This document shows, one piece after another, positions 30,601 through 39,646 of a stretch of 64,000 nt of DNA. The notes beneath the pieces were generated by a model. That model was not told the DNA's origin. It searched no databases and worked only from the letters and a program-made list of their open reading frames with translations. Where the stretch lies: the NCBI GenBank assembly GCA_902786665.1, contig CADADN010000025.1:1-64000 (forward strand). The letters are read 5' to 3'. This DNA comes from an uncultured Prevotellaceae bacterium (GTDB lineage: Bacteria > Bacteroidota > Bacteroidia > Bacteroidales > Bacteroidaceae). Every line of letters starts with the position of its first letter. The stretch's first letter is position 1. Both the position numbers and the translations under genes were made by a program.

Positions 30601-31372
30601 TCCCAACAACCAATTGTTCGCCGAGCAGGTCAACGAGGAAACCCTCGAGACCTTCACCCCGACTTATGACATGACCGTGTTCGTGAAGAACCCCAACATC
30701 TACAAGCAGCAGGACAACATGAACTTCACCGAGGAGAATGTTCCTGGTTGGTACACTCCGGAAGGCTACAACCGTCCAGGCCTGAGCGTGGGATGGGGTC
30801 AGCCAAGAGGCAACAACGAGATTGCTGAGGACTGCATGTTCCAGACATGGGGCGGCAGCTTCAGGGTAGAGCAGACCGTCTACAACGCTCCTGTCGGCGT
30901 CTACACGCTGAAGATTGGCTTCGGCGAGCGCATGAACGAGGACGAGAACAACTTCGTGGACAGCTACATCTATGCCAAGACCTCCGACACCCTCGAGGGT
31001 GAGGACGGACAGATTGGCGAGTGCCCGGGTATCGGACAGTCATTCCCCTATGCCAACGCTTCCATCGAGAACATCGTGGTCACCGACGGCATCATCACCT
31101 TCGGTGTGAACGGTGGTCCTTCATCACACACCTTCGTCAACGACGTGAGACTGCTCATCGCTGCTCCCGCACCGTATGTCGACTATGGACAACTGTATCA
31201 AGATGCCTTCACCGACATCGACGGCAATGTCATCAAACCGGCCACCGTGCGTGCCGTGGAGTTGTATGACCTCAACGGACGCCGCCTTGTCACTGCCGGC
31301 AAGGGTGTCATGATTGTCAGGAAGTACATGAGTGACGGCACCATCAGGGTAGAAAAGGTGGTGAGGAAGTAA
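27641..31372 (+). CDS. large secreted multi-module protein, probable carbohydrate-binding
   Basis: I do not recognise a named family for this 1243-residue protein. It has a signal peptide (1-23), then several beta-rich segments. A jelly-roll-like region at 25-170 contains 'LYVTCTEGTPRFLFNR'. A CBM4/9-like region at 180-350 begins 'LLVNGDLE'. A Big_5-like region follows at about 480-570. A module at about 585-750 is shared with the GH98 protein downstream. A helical FIVAR-like stretch covers about 770-980, and a further jelly-roll-like region about 1030-1180. The tail 'ELYDLNGRRL...GVMIVRKYM' resembles the C-terminal sorting-type tails of Prevotella secreted proteins. No catalytic motif is seen. 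A polysaccharide-binding or scaffold role is inferred from the locus. Confidence 0.6.
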   Translation: MRKLYKIFIALTLCVFGVVNANAGERTPLTPDIFFAWDGWGADAQQTGPADCAYVLNESTGQPYGDPSVINYADLSLYSKLYVTCTEGTPRFLFNRTKDEGQYNENEAESYLLEYPKNGWSDRYFTKDGDTYIVDLKQMVKDKGFAHLHAIKGANWANVTVTAMELEREGKAQQVGWTELLVNGDLEGDDVTSFFSKEAPSTEVLPSVIYEGVGVDGSRGIMVQSADNPTQDWDTQFWMYFQENIPEGTKWRVSFDYRASQDGGSDTQAHAEPGDYIHYEMIGSPNFSTEWQHWTNEGVVTATQAGPNSNGGLFHSIAFNLSKNKVATQFFFDNLKFEIFKVGTVAEFSNDVILIDFGFETNMKELVQASGQKRLMYPLNCVTVKVNGEVKELYSVEGFEDGRFYIFLNEGVEPNDLVEVTFTNPGDQKYHLTYQSGPGGDVQNFTGVAEYNPEVEENDGYPYDYLTPVVMVADPEDGSFNLPNSIKEFKLKFDKDVDCGALEAKLNNESLSISPAEGNASEVTLVRNSSNDLADGEYTLHVTKIYPILRLDDSIYGDTIITINVGKVNTNPNDVPKDILPDYLASAPNGGIPEGYLVIFGEGEERVAPNTYSSGARTFDFAAGGDFTKGLYFRDNYVEYGCFTDYPLPLEAGKKYDVSFNAAGWKDNGGWMKFQILTESEEIAFETVVKTAPNVNGSTGAVNGAASFNTKFVPDFTGNYKLRWIPATNENGDQGGFNEVILANPRVKYVPNVAGIEETQLLATALENAKSTLAANSEDRYSGAAFDLLNSLIQKYEAEGPNYTAPSAYRNAAAALDAAAQALKDHRVLCDTYDALPTKAQQIVDNNAEKKFAATALYASLKEAAAKYVTKETSTVTDPETGETSEVVNYIIKVIKDDAELQAAIEELQYLVNTTDLLFTEGESKTSDTGVKVLVERLRLGAEALKSLGAGDDPLVAAANNALTDDDDLAEAIQNKLKVVLYEQLKDPNNQLFAEQVNEETLETFTPTYDMTVFVKNPNIYKQQDNMNFTEENVPGWYTPEGYNRPGLSVGWGQPRGNNEIAEDCMFQTWGGSFRVEQTVYNAPVGVYTLKIGFGERMNEDENNFVDSYIYAKTSDTLEGEDGQIGECPGIGQSFPYANASIENIVVTDGIITFGVNGGPSSHTFVNDVRLLIAAPAPYVDYGQLYQDAFTDIDGNVIKPATVRAVELYDLNGRRLVTAGKGVMIVRKYMSDGTIRVEKVVRK

Positions 31373-31421
31373 CAGATTCGAGAAAATGATGAAAAACTGA
31401 TTTTTCATCTCAACACCCATC

Positions 31422-31462
31422 AAGGCGGGTCATGGACAAGGCATCCATGGCCCGCCTTTTTT
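31422..31462 (+). terminator. strong intrinsic terminator
   Basis: AAGGCGGG-T-CATGGA pairs with TCCATG-G-CCCGCCTT, with a short loop, and a run of six T follows. It closes the transcript of the 1243-residue protein and isolates the GH98 gene. Confidence 0.9.
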
Positions 31463-31465
31463 GCT

Positions 31466-31548
31466 TGGGATTCTAGGGATTATAGGGCTTCTAGTATTCC
31501 TAGTTTTTCTAGTTTTCCTAGGGCTTCTAGTATTCCTGGGGCTTTTGA
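31466..31548 (+). repeat. CTAG-rich tandem repeat
   Basis: Units of about nine bases such as CTAGTTTTC, CTAGTATTC and CTAGGGCTT recur between the terminator and the GH98 promoter. The same array type forms part of the DUF1593 reading frame at 2046-2125. Confidence 0.8.
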
Positions 31549-31580
31549 AACGAGATGAAAAACCATTGAAACGTCCTGTC

Positions 31581-31611
31581 TTGGGTGAGTCATGCTTTAT
31601 GCCTACCTTTG
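31581..31611 (+). promoter_or_regulatory. promoter of the GH98 gene
   Basis: TTG (31581-31583), exactly 20 bases, then TACCTTTG (31604-31611) matches the Bacteroidetes consensus. The ATG lies at 31636, giving a short leader. Confidence 0.75.
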
Positions 31612-31635
31612 CCGGCGAAAACAAAAAGCTAAAAC

Positions 31636-34600
31636 ATGAACTACAAACTACCCCGCATTCTCCTCATGCTGTTGGTCGCATGGTGGAGCGTTCAGACAAC
31701 GACGGCACAGTCGCGCCGTCCCATCGATTCCAAGCACCCGCTTTGGCTCATACACGTAGACGTGTGGAACAAGGCCGACCCGCAGAAAATCATCGACCTC
31801 ATCCCCGACGATGTGAAGCCATACGTCTGCATGAACCTGTCCCTCTCGTGCCAGTATGACACGGAGAAGAATGTCTATAAGATGCCGCAGAACGCAGTGC
31901 GGACCTACAAGTCGTGGGGCACCGTATGCCAGCAAAACGGCATGTGGTTCACCTGTCAGCCCGCCAGTGGAGGACATACCCACATCCAGGACGACGACCT
32001 CGAGACCTTCGAATATTTCTACAAGCGCTATCCCAACTTCCTTGGATGGAATTACGCCGAGCAGTTCTGGGGTTTTGACGAACCCAACGACCGCAGTTCG
32101 AGCACCCAGGCCTCACGCATCGCCCTCTTCGCCAAGCTCGTTCCCATGGCACACAAGTATGGCGGTTTCCTCACCATCTCCTTCTGTGGAAACATCTGGT
32201 CGCATCCCCTCAACCCCATGGGGATGATGAAGCGCAACAAAGAGCTCCTCGCCGCATGCAAGGAATATCCCGAGGCCATCCTCTGGCTGTACAAATACAC
32301 CACCTCCTCCTGCTTCTACAACAACGAGAGCGTCACCTTCGGACCCTTCTTCTCGGGACTCGCCAAGAGTTACGGCGTGCGCTATGACAATTGCGGATGG
32401 AACGGCGCCCTCAGTTCGCTGCTGGGTGAAAACCATGGCAAGAAGTATCCTGTCGCCGCCGGCATAGGCACCGTGATGGAGCAGTGCGCCGTGAACGGAG
32501 GCGCCGTGTGGGACGGTCCCGAACTCATCTGGACCGAAGACTTCCAGAACCTCAACAACAGCACCGTGGAGGGCTACACCCGCCGCAACTGGGGCACCTT
32601 CCCCGGCTTCAGGAACGCCTGGATCGACATGTTCAGGAAAATCATCGACGGCACCATCTACATCCCCACACGCGAAGAAGTGGTGGAAAAGACGAAGATT
32701 GTTGTCATCAACGATGTCAACTCAGGCAACGACGAACAGAAATACGCCACCTGGGGCAGCCTCTACGACGGCCTTTACAAGCAGAGCGACCCCTTCAACA
32801 GAGGCAACGGACAATGGATGGACAACTTCTGCTATTTCAAGAAGACAGGGCGCTATGCCGCCATCCCCCTCGTCATCGGACTCTATGACGATGCCGCCAA
32901 TGCCGTGCCGGTCAAGGTGAAGAAGTCCAACTACACCTCCAGATGGAACACGCAGTCGAAAAAAGTCGCCGACTTCAACGAGCAATACCCTGAGGTGAGC
33001 AAGGGAGACCTCTATGTCTCACGTATGAAAAACCAGCTGGTCACCTATACGCCGTACACCTATATGAACGCCAAGAAGACCGCCACGGGAGAGATTCCAT
33101 TGCTCTACAACACCTGCGACAGCCTCAAACTCACCTTGGGAAAACTCAGCAGCGGCCTCGTCAGGGAATACGCCGACCACATCAACCTCTACCTCAACAA
33201 CTACAGGAACGACACCATAGCACAGGTGTTGGACAAAATCGTGGTCACCGGTGTCACCAGCCAACCTTCCTACAAGATGACCAAGCGCCAGCAGGCTACA
33301 GCCAGCGCCACCGCCAACTTCGACGAAGCCCAGGGGGTGTTCACCCTCGAGGTCAAGCACAACGGACCAGTGGATGTCACCGTCAATTGCTCGGGAGCAG
33401 CCACCGACAGAAGCACCGACTTGCTCAGCGACGCCGAACTATCCCTCGACCTTCCCAAGCAACCGGAGGACTACAAAGGCGAAATCATCATCGAGGCGGA
33501 GGACATGGATTTCAAGAGCATCAAGAGTTGCGTCACCGACCCCTACGGATGGTATCCCAACGTCAGGGGGCATGCCGGAAACGGCTTCGCCGACATGGGC
33601 ACCAACACCTCTGGCTCGCTACGCCACCGCATCAACATCAAGCACCCGGGTGAGTACAAAATCGCCATTCGCTACACTTCCACGCAGCGCACGGGCAACC
33701 TCTCCGTCAAGGTGAACGGCGCAGCACAGCCCGTGGCATGTGAGAAGACCGCCGTCAACCAATGGAGGAAGGCTGTCCTCACCGCCAACCTCGTGGAGGG
33801 AACCAATGAACTGATCATCAACAACACCAGCGGTATCAACATGTACATCGACCAGGTGGTCTACACCCCGGCCGACGTGGAGAGCGAGCAATTCGCAGTG
33901 ACCGTCAGGCAAGCCGAGCATGCCTATGTGGTGGCCGACGTCGACTCCGCTGCCGAGGGACAGACAGTGAAACTTACCGTGACCCTCGACGAGGGGTATG
34001 CACTCCAAGGATGGAACGTACTTCATGGCGACGTCATCATCAACGAGGACGGGACATTCCTCATGCCCGATGACAATGTCACCATCCAACCCGTGATTGT
34101 CGACAAGAGTGCTGTCTATGCCCTTGACTTCACCAACGTGCTGGCAGGAACCATCCCCGAGGGATGGCGCGTGGTGCAGGAAGACAACGCCGTGCATGAA
34201 TACCCCAACAACTACAGTTCGGGCGCAAGGACTTTCTCCGGTTTCACCGGATATCAGGGAAAGGCGCTCTACTGGCGTGTGAACAACTGTGAGTATGGCC
34301 GTCAGAATGCCTTCCCGCTCTTGCTTGAAGAGGGTGAATACAAACTCACCTTCGCCATGGCGGCATGGAAGGAGAAACCGTCATACAAGGTCCGCATCCT
34401 CAACTCTTCCAATGCCGTGGTGGCCACCACCGAAGTGTTGACAGCAACACCCAACGCCAATGGAAGCACTGCAGCCAACCTCGCTTCAGCCACATTGTAT
34501 GAACTACCGTTCGAGGTCACGCAGAAAGGAAACCATGTCATCAGCTTCCTCAACAATGGGACAGGTTTTGATGAGTTCCTCCTCCTCGAATGCCGTGTCA

Positions 34601-34755
34601 ACATGACCGGGGCCACGGGCATCCATGAGCAGGAATTCACCAGCACCTTGCCCGCCGGCATTTACAGCATGCAGGGTGTCAGGCGCGAGACCCTCCAGCG
34701 AGGAATCAACATCGTCGTCACACCAGATGGGAAAACGCGGAAGGTGCTTTATTGA
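31636..34755 (+). CDS. GH98 glycoside hydrolase with CBM6-like and repeat modules
   Basis: The 1039-residue product has a signal peptide (1-25) and an N-terminal catalytic domain recognisable as GH98 by 'HPLWLIHVDVWN.ADPQKIIDLIP' (35-57). Candidate catalytic residues are E142 (NYAEQFWGF), D251 (VRYDNCGWNG) and E296 or E301 (GPELIWTED). GH98 contains endo-beta-galactosidases and endo-xylanases. The GH98 beta-sandwich domain extends to about 610. A CBM6-like module (about 616-755, 'IIIEAEDMDF') follows, then an InlB-like B-repeat (about 755-825), a module shared with the preceding 1243-residue protein (about 828-990), and a sorting-type tail (IYSMQGVRRE...KVLY). With GH8 and CE1 nearby, endo-xylanase is the better guess. 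Confidence 0.85.
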   Translation: MNYKLPRILLMLLVAWWSVQTTTAQSRRPIDSKHPLWLIHVDVWNKADPQKIIDLIPDDVKPYVCMNLSLSCQYDTEKNVYKMPQNAVRTYKSWGTVCQQNGMWFTCQPASGGHTHIQDDDLETFEYFYKRYPNFLGWNYAEQFWGFDEPNDRSSSTQASRIALFAKLVPMAHKYGGFLTISFCGNIWSHPLNPMGMMKRNKELLAACKEYPEAILWLYKYTTSSCFYNNESVTFGPFFSGLAKSYGVRYDNCGWNGALSSLLGENHGKKYPVAAGIGTVMEQCAVNGGAVWDGPELIWTEDFQNLNNSTVEGYTRRNWGTFPGFRNAWIDMFRKIIDGTIYIPTREEVVEKTKIVVINDVNSGNDEQKYATWGSLYDGLYKQSDPFNRGNGQWMDNFCYFKKTGRYAAIPLVIGLYDDAANAVPVKVKKSNYTSRWNTQSKKVADFNEQYPEVSKGDLYVSRMKNQLVTYTPYTYMNAKKTATGEIPLLYNTCDSLKLTLGKLSSGLVREYADHINLYLNNYRNDTIAQVLDKIVVTGVTSQPSYKMTKRQQATASATANFDEAQGVFTLEVKHNGPVDVTVNCSGAATDRSTDLLSDAELSLDLPKQPEDYKGEIIIEAEDMDFKSIKSCVTDPYGWYPNVRGHAGNGFADMGTNTSGSLRHRINIKHPGEYKIAIRYTSTQRTGNLSVKVNGAAQPVACEKTAVNQWRKAVLTANLVEGTNELIINNTSGINMYIDQVVYTPADVESEQFAVTVRQAEHAYVVADVDSAAEGQTVKLTVTLDEGYALQGWNVLHGDVIINEDGTFLMPDDNVTIQPVIVDKSAVYALDFTNVLAGTIPEGWRVVQEDNAVHEYPNNYSSGARTFSGFTGYQGKALYWRVNNCEYGRQNAFPLLLEEGEYKLTFAMAAWKEKPSYKVRILNSSNAVVATTEVLTATPNANGSTAANLASATLYELPFEVTQKGNHVISFLNNGTGFDEFLLLECRVNMTGATGIHEQEFTSTLPAGIYSMQGVRRETLQRGINIVVTPDGKTRKVLY

Positions 34756-34877
34756 AAATTGAAGATTGAAAATTGAAGATTGAAAATTGAAGATTGAAAA
34801 TTGAAGATTGAAAATTGAAGATTAGGCTACGCCTGAAGTTGCTATCGCTTTGCAGAATTCAAGCATGCTTGGTCTGC
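34752..34877 (+). repeat. 14-base tandem repeat plus GCAGA hairpin
   Basis: About five units of TTGAAAATTGAAGA begin at the GH98 stop codon and run to about 34823. After a short spacer, 34852-34877 forms a GCAGA...TCTGC hairpin around CAAGC/GCTTG. The array and hairpin order matches 497-660 near the other end of the locus. Confidence 0.85.
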
Positions 34878-34898
34878 TCTTGTTGAACCGCAACTTTG

Positions 34899-34957
34899 AA
34901 GATGGTGTGCGCTCAGGTGGATTAAAATCGGCTTGAGCGCACGCCATCTTTATTTTT
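34899..34957 (+). terminator. long intrinsic terminator after GH98
   Basis: AAGATGGTGTGCGCTCA (34899-34915) pairs over 17 positions, one G-T, with TGAGCGCACGCCATCTT (34934-34950). TATTTTT follows. It marks the right edge of the polysaccharide locus. Confidence 0.9.
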
Positions 34958-35039
34958 CAATCATAAAAAGTCCTCATTTTTCATTTTTCTTGTTTTTTTT
35001 TCGTATTTTCGCCCCCGAAGAAACCAAACTTGCACAATA

Positions 35040-37127
35040 ATGGGCATACTCAACTATAAAAAGCACCCCCGATGGCTTTCCATAGTCACCAGTGTCATCG
35101 TGGCCGCCATCACCACGATAGCCATCGTATGGGTGTTGCCAAAGAAGACCGAAGTCAATTATAGTTATGATCTGGGAAGGCCTTGGGCCCATGGCAAACT
35201 CATCGCAGAATTCGATTTTGAAGTCTTCAAGTCGCTTGAAGTGATAGAGAAAGAGAAGCACGAACTGCTCAAAAGCTATCAACCTTATTTTGTTATAGAC
35301 ACGCTTGTGGGCAAGAAGGCTTTGGCCGACTTCGAACATGCCGTGGCAAGCGACACCACCAGCATCTTGGCAAAATACAGTTCCATTATTGAGCGACGCC
35401 TCCATTTCCTTTATGAAAAAGGCATCATGGAGGATGCCGACTACGACAAAATCATCCTTGATTCAACCAGTGTCATACGCGTCATCAAAGACAAGTTCGA
35501 GTCACAAGAGGAGGTTGCCGGCATCATCCCCGTGAAGGTTGCCTACAATCACTTGTTTGATGACGAAGAACTTAAGGAGCACTTCGAGCAACTCAACGCT
35601 TCCCACCTTTCTTATTATGTGAGAGCCAACTTGAAAGACGATGTCAAGCGCAACACCACAGAGAAGGAAGAACTTCTCAAGGGCGTTGGCGAATCCGTCA
35701 GGGATGTGAAAAAGAATGAGTTGATCATAGACCAAGGGCAGATTGTCGAAGAGAAACAAGCTTGGGCAATAGAGTCGTTGAAAGAACAACTCAATAAAAA
35801 AAATGATGTCAAGAACGCACGATACCGCAACGTCGGACAGTTGATTTTCGTGGGCGTGTTCATCCTCCTTTTCACCTGTTATCTTCAGATTTACAGAAGG
35901 AAATTCTTTGCCAAGCCCCTCAACATCATCATGCTTTATGCGCTTATCGCCACCTTCCCCATTGCCATTTCGCTGATGGTGCGATATACCACCATCAACA
36001 TCTACATCCTTCCACTCGCCCTGGTTCCCATCATCACGCAGGTGTTCTTTGACTCGCGAACGGCTTTCAACACACTCGCCACTTCTGTTCTCGTCTCTGC
36101 CGTCGCCGCCAACTATCAGTATGATTTCATCATTGTCGAGATGGCGGGGGGGATGGCCGCCATCTATGCCCTTAATGACATGTCGAAGCGCTCCCAACTA
36201 ATCAACGCCGCCTTCATGGCAACACTATGCTCCGCACTCGTCTATTATGGCATAACACTCATCTCCAGCAAAACGTATACCCCACAGGATATGGGGATGT
36301 ATGCCAGCCTCATCACCAGCGGCGTGCTGCTTTTTCTTGCATACCCTATAATGTATATCATAGAGAAGGTGTTTAATTTCACCTCAAACATCACCTTCTT
36401 CGAACTCTCCGACACCAATCAGGAGCTGCTGCGGATGCTTAGCGAGAAGGCGCCAGGCACTTTCGCCCACTCCACCACTGTGGGAAACCTCGCTGCCGAG
36501 GTGGCCAGCAGGATAGAGGGCGATGCCCTCCTCGTGAGGACGGGCGCCCTCTACCATGACATCGGGAAGATGGTGAACGCCGTCTTTTTCACGGAAAACC
36601 AAGTGGGTGTCAACCCCCATGACAAACTCTCTGAAAAGGACAGGGAGAAGGAGAGCGCCCGCATCATTGTCAGCCATGTCACCGAGGGACTCAGGCTTGC
36701 AGAGAAATACAATCTGCCTGATGTCATCACCGACTTCATCCGCACGCACCATGGAAGAGGCATGGCGAGATTCTTCTACATCCAATACAAGAACAAGCAT
36801 CCGGAGGAGAACGTCGACCCCGCCCCCTTCTCCTACCCAGGCCCGAATCCGGAGACAAAAGAGCAGGCCATCCTCATGATGGCCGACGCTGTGGAAGCCG
36901 CTACCAAGTCGCTCGATGTTTACAATGACGAGACCATTAGCAAAAGAGTCAACGAACTCATCGATGCACAGGTGAAGGCCGGCTATTTCGAGGAATGCCC
37001 CATCACATTCCGTGACATTGCTGTGGCAAAGCAAGTGTTCGCCGACAAACTCAAAAGCATTTACCATACACGCATCACTTATCCAAAACTCAATGAGGAG
37101 GGAATCGCTGATAAATTGGAAGATTGA
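35040..37127 (+). CDS. PgpH-like 7TM-HD phosphodiesterase (cyclic di-AMP)
   Basis: The 695-residue product starts with one membrane segment (about 15-35). An extracytoplasmic 7TMR-HDED-type domain follows (about 40-260), then a seven-helix membrane region (about 270-450) and a cytoplasmic HD domain with H505-D506 in 'LYHDIGKM' and the later 'HHGRGMARFFY' metal-site histidines. This layout is that of PgpH, which breaks down the second messenger cyclic di-AMP. No cyclase gene is in the window. It has a weak promoter match and stands alone between the GH98 terminator and the next promoter. Confidence 0.88.
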   Translation: MGILNYKKHPRWLSIVTSVIVAAITTIAIVWVLPKKTEVNYSYDLGRPWAHGKLIAEFDFEVFKSLEVIEKEKHELLKSYQPYFVIDTLVGKKALADFEHAVASDTTSILAKYSSIIERRLHFLYEKGIMEDADYDKIILDSTSVIRVIKDKFESQEEVAGIIPVKVAYNHLFDDEELKEHFEQLNASHLSYYVRANLKDDVKRNTTEKEELLKGVGESVRDVKKNELIIDQGQIVEEKQAWAIESLKEQLNKKNDVKNARYRNVGQLIFVGVFILLFTCYLQIYRRKFFAKPLNIIMLYALIATFPIAISLMVRYTTINIYILPLALVPIITQVFFDSRTAFNTLATSVLVSAVAANYQYDFIIVEMAGGMAAIYALNDMSKRSQLINAAFMATLCSALVYYGITLISSKTYTPQDMGMYASLITSGVLLFLAYPIMYIIEKVFNFTSNITFFELSDTNQELLRMLSEKAPGTFAHSTTVGNLAAEVASRIEGDALLVRTGALYHDIGKMVNAVFFTENQVGVNPHDKLSEKDREKESARIIVSHVTEGLRLAEKYNLPDVITDFIRTHHGRGMARFFYIQYKNKHPEENVDPAPFSYPGPNPETKEQAILMMADAVEAATKSLDVYNDETISKRVNELIDAQVKAGYFEECPITFRDIAVAKQVFADKLKSIYHTRITYPKLNEEGIADKLED

Positions 37128-37188
37128 TGCGAGAAATGGGAATGATGGGTGAGATGGATGCCATGGGAATAGAAAAACATACACATTT

Positions 37189-37219
37189 TTGGATGGTTCG
37201 CATTATTTCACTATTTTTG
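37189..37219 (+). promoter_or_regulatory. promoter of the partner-switching operon
   Basis: TTG (37189-37191), exactly 20 bases, then TATTTTTG (37212-37219). The ATG follows at 37240. Confidence 0.75.
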
Positions 37220-37239
37220 CACAGCATTAAATCGGTAAG

Positions 37240-39645
37240 ATGAAACTACCTCGCATTTTTCGCTGGAAAAGTTCGATTGCCGTACGCCTGACATGGCGCG
37301 TTGTCGGCACGATGCTCTTGATATTCACCCTTGTGTCCAGCTTGGTCGTCATAATGGTCTGGGGCATAGGGATGGCATTGCTTTCGGGGCTTTTCTGGAC
37401 GGCGATGAATGTGTCGAATGAGAAAATCAACAATGCTTTCTCGGTGGTGGAGACCGCGGTCTCCAACAACACCTCCGAAGCGCTGGAAAGCATCGGCAAG
37501 GAAGGCCGCAAATATTTCGCCACGGAGCATCTCCTGCAACTGAATCCCGGCATCATAGGGGCAGCCATTGCTCTCAATCCGGAATACGAACCTCTGAAAG
37601 GGCTGCAATTCGCCACATATTCATACCGCGACTCTTCCGGCATCAAGAGCAAGATGCTCAATAGCAAGGAATACGACTACTTGCACAAGGAATGGTATGT
37701 GGTACCTATCGATAGCGGAAAGGGGGTATGGTCTGAGCCCTACGTCGACAAGGGTGGGGGAGAGATGATGATGATCACTTACTCGCAGCCGTTGCACAAC
37801 TCCAAGGAACAGATATTTGCCGTGCAGACCGCCGACCTCTCACTCGACAGGATAGCCCGAATGGCTCAGGAGCTTGACAGCATGAACAATAAGGACTTCT
37901 ATCCGTGGAATGACCTTGAAGGCAGGTTGCATACCCGCAGTTTCATCGTCACCAAGAAAGGCACTTTTGTCGTGAATCCCGACAAGAAGACGGATATGAA
38001 AGAGACCATTTACGACTTCTTCAAGAGGACGCCTCCGCCCACAGACGATGTCATTGCCGATAGAATCCTTTCCGGGAAAAAATCCATGGCAATCGTCGAG
38101 GACGAGACAGGCAAGTTGATGATGGTCTCCTATTCGCCCCTCCAACGTCAAGGTTGGTCGATGGGCATCATCGTGCCTTTGAGCGACATCTTGCAGCCCG
38201 TCAACTTCTTTGCCAAGCTTTTGGGCATCATCATTCTCGTGGGCATCATCATCGTTGTATTGGTGTGCAGCAGGGCCATCCACCGGATAACCAAGCCGCT
38301 GTCGCGGTTTGCCGACTCCGCCGACGAAATCGCCAAGGGCAACATCCAAGCCGAACTGCCTGTCATCAAGACCAAGGACGAGATGCTCCGCTTGCACGAC
38401 TCTTTCGCCACGATGCAACAGTCGCTCGCCAGGCAGATAGAGCAAATCAAGACGGTGAACGAGGAAAAGGGACGCATGGAAGGCGAACTACTTATCGCAC
38501 GCAACATTCAGATGGCGATGATACCCAAGAAGTATCCTGCCTTCCCCGACCGCACCGACATCGATGTCTTTGCACAAATGATTCCGGCAAGGGAGGTGGG
38601 AGGCGACCTCTACGATTACCACATACGCGATGAGAAGCTGTTCTTCTGCATCGGCGACGTCTCGGGCAAGGGTATCCCCGCCTCGCTGGTCATGGCTGTC
38701 ACCAGGGCGCTGTTCCGCTCATTGTCGGCCCATGAGAGCAATCCGGGCAAAATAGTCGGTGGCATCAACAACCAGCTGTCGGAGGATAACGAGTCCGACA
38801 TGTTCGTCACCTTGTTCGTTGGTGTGCTCGACCTCCCCACTGGTCGTCTGCGCTACAGCAATGCCGGCCACAACGCACCGATGCTGGTCGGCGAGGGTGG
38901 GATAGAGATGCTGCCTTGTGACTCCAACCTGCCTGTGGGCATCATCAGAGAACAGAAGTTCACCACACAGGAGATGGTCATGACACCCCATACCACCATA
39001 TTCCTTTATACCGATGGCCTGACAGAGGCCGAGAATGCCAGCCATATGCAATTCGAAGAGGAGCGTGTCTCCAAGATAGCACAAATGGCGGAACGACAAC
39101 CACAAATGCTAATACGACAAATGATGAAAGAAGTGAATGATTTCGTAGGTGATGCCGAACAGAGTGACGACCTGACCATGCTTGCCATCGAATATGCAAG
39201 GCAGAACGGTCAGAATCAGGATGAACAGCTTCAACGCAGCATCTCCCTCACCAACAATGTCGAGGAGGTGCCGCTGTTGGCGGAATTCATCGATGGGGTC
39301 TGCGAGGAGGCCGGCATCGACATGGGCACGGCCATGAGCTTGAACCTCGCCATGGAAGAGGCCGTTGTCAACGTGATGAGTTATGCCTACCCCACCAACA
39401 CGGTTGGAGAGATTGTCATCGCTGCCAACTACTGCAACCAGCAACTGCGATTCATCGTCATCGACAGCGGCAAGCCTTTCGACCCTACCTCCATGGATGA
39501 AATAGACACTACGCTGCCTGTGGAAGACCGCGACATCGGCGGACTGGGCATCCATTTGGTCCGCCAGATCATGGACAGCATCAACTATGAGCGTATCAAC
39601 GGGAAGAACGTCCTCACACTAACCAAGAAAATCGAATCCCAATAA
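37240..39645 (+). CDS. membrane sensor with SpoIIE-type phosphatase and RsbW-like kinase domains
   Basis: This 801-residue protein has two membrane helices (about 25-50 and 315-340) around a Cache-like extracytoplasmic sensor, then a HAMP region (about 340-395). A PP2C/SpoIIE phosphatase follows (about 430-645) with 'VGGDLYDY', 'IGDVSGKGIPASL', 'YTDGLTEAEN' and 'SDDLTMLAIEY'. A GHKL/HATPase domain (about 660-800) carries the N-box 'LAMEEAVVNVMSYAYP' and the G-box 'GGLGIHLVRQIMD'. Phosphatase and kinase of a partner-switching module are thus on one chain. The expected substrate is a STAS protein. One is encoded at 43585, four genes downstream. The ABC transporter gene starts one base after its stop. 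Confidence 0.88.
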   Translation: MKLPRIFRWKSSIAVRLTWRVVGTMLLIFTLVSSLVVIMVWGIGMALLSGLFWTAMNVSNEKINNAFSVVETAVSNNTSEALESIGKEGRKYFATEHLLQLNPGIIGAAIALNPEYEPLKGLQFATYSYRDSSGIKSKMLNSKEYDYLHKEWYVVPIDSGKGVWSEPYVDKGGGEMMMITYSQPLHNSKEQIFAVQTADLSLDRIARMAQELDSMNNKDFYPWNDLEGRLHTRSFIVTKKGTFVVNPDKKTDMKETIYDFFKRTPPPTDDVIADRILSGKKSMAIVEDETGKLMMVSYSPLQRQGWSMGIIVPLSDILQPVNFFAKLLGIIILVGIIIVVLVCSRAIHRITKPLSRFADSADEIAKGNIQAELPVIKTKDEMLRLHDSFATMQQSLARQIEQIKTVNEEKGRMEGELLIARNIQMAMIPKKYPAFPDRTDIDVFAQMIPAREVGGDLYDYHIRDEKLFFCIGDVSGKGIPASLVMAVTRALFRSLSAHESNPGKIVGGINNQLSEDNESDMFVTLFVGVLDLPTGRLRYSNAGHNAPMLVGEGGIEMLPCDSNLPVGIIREQKFTTQEMVMTPHTTIFLYTDGLTEAENASHMQFEEERVSKIAQMAERQPQMLIRQMMKEVNDFVGDAEQSDDLTMLAIEYARQNGQNQDEQLQRSISLTNNVEEVPLLAEFIDGVCEEAGIDMGTAMSLNLAMEEAVVNVMSYAYPTNTVGEIVIAANYCNQQLRFIVIDSGKPFDPTSMDEIDTTLPVEDRDIGGLGIHLVRQIMDSINYERINGKNVLTLTKKIESQ

Positions 39646-39646
39646 G

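Noticed and set aside
34752-34823. CRISPR array
   Set aside because: The short direct repeats have no spacers of constant length and no cas genes are near. They are tandem arrays, not repeat-spacer units.
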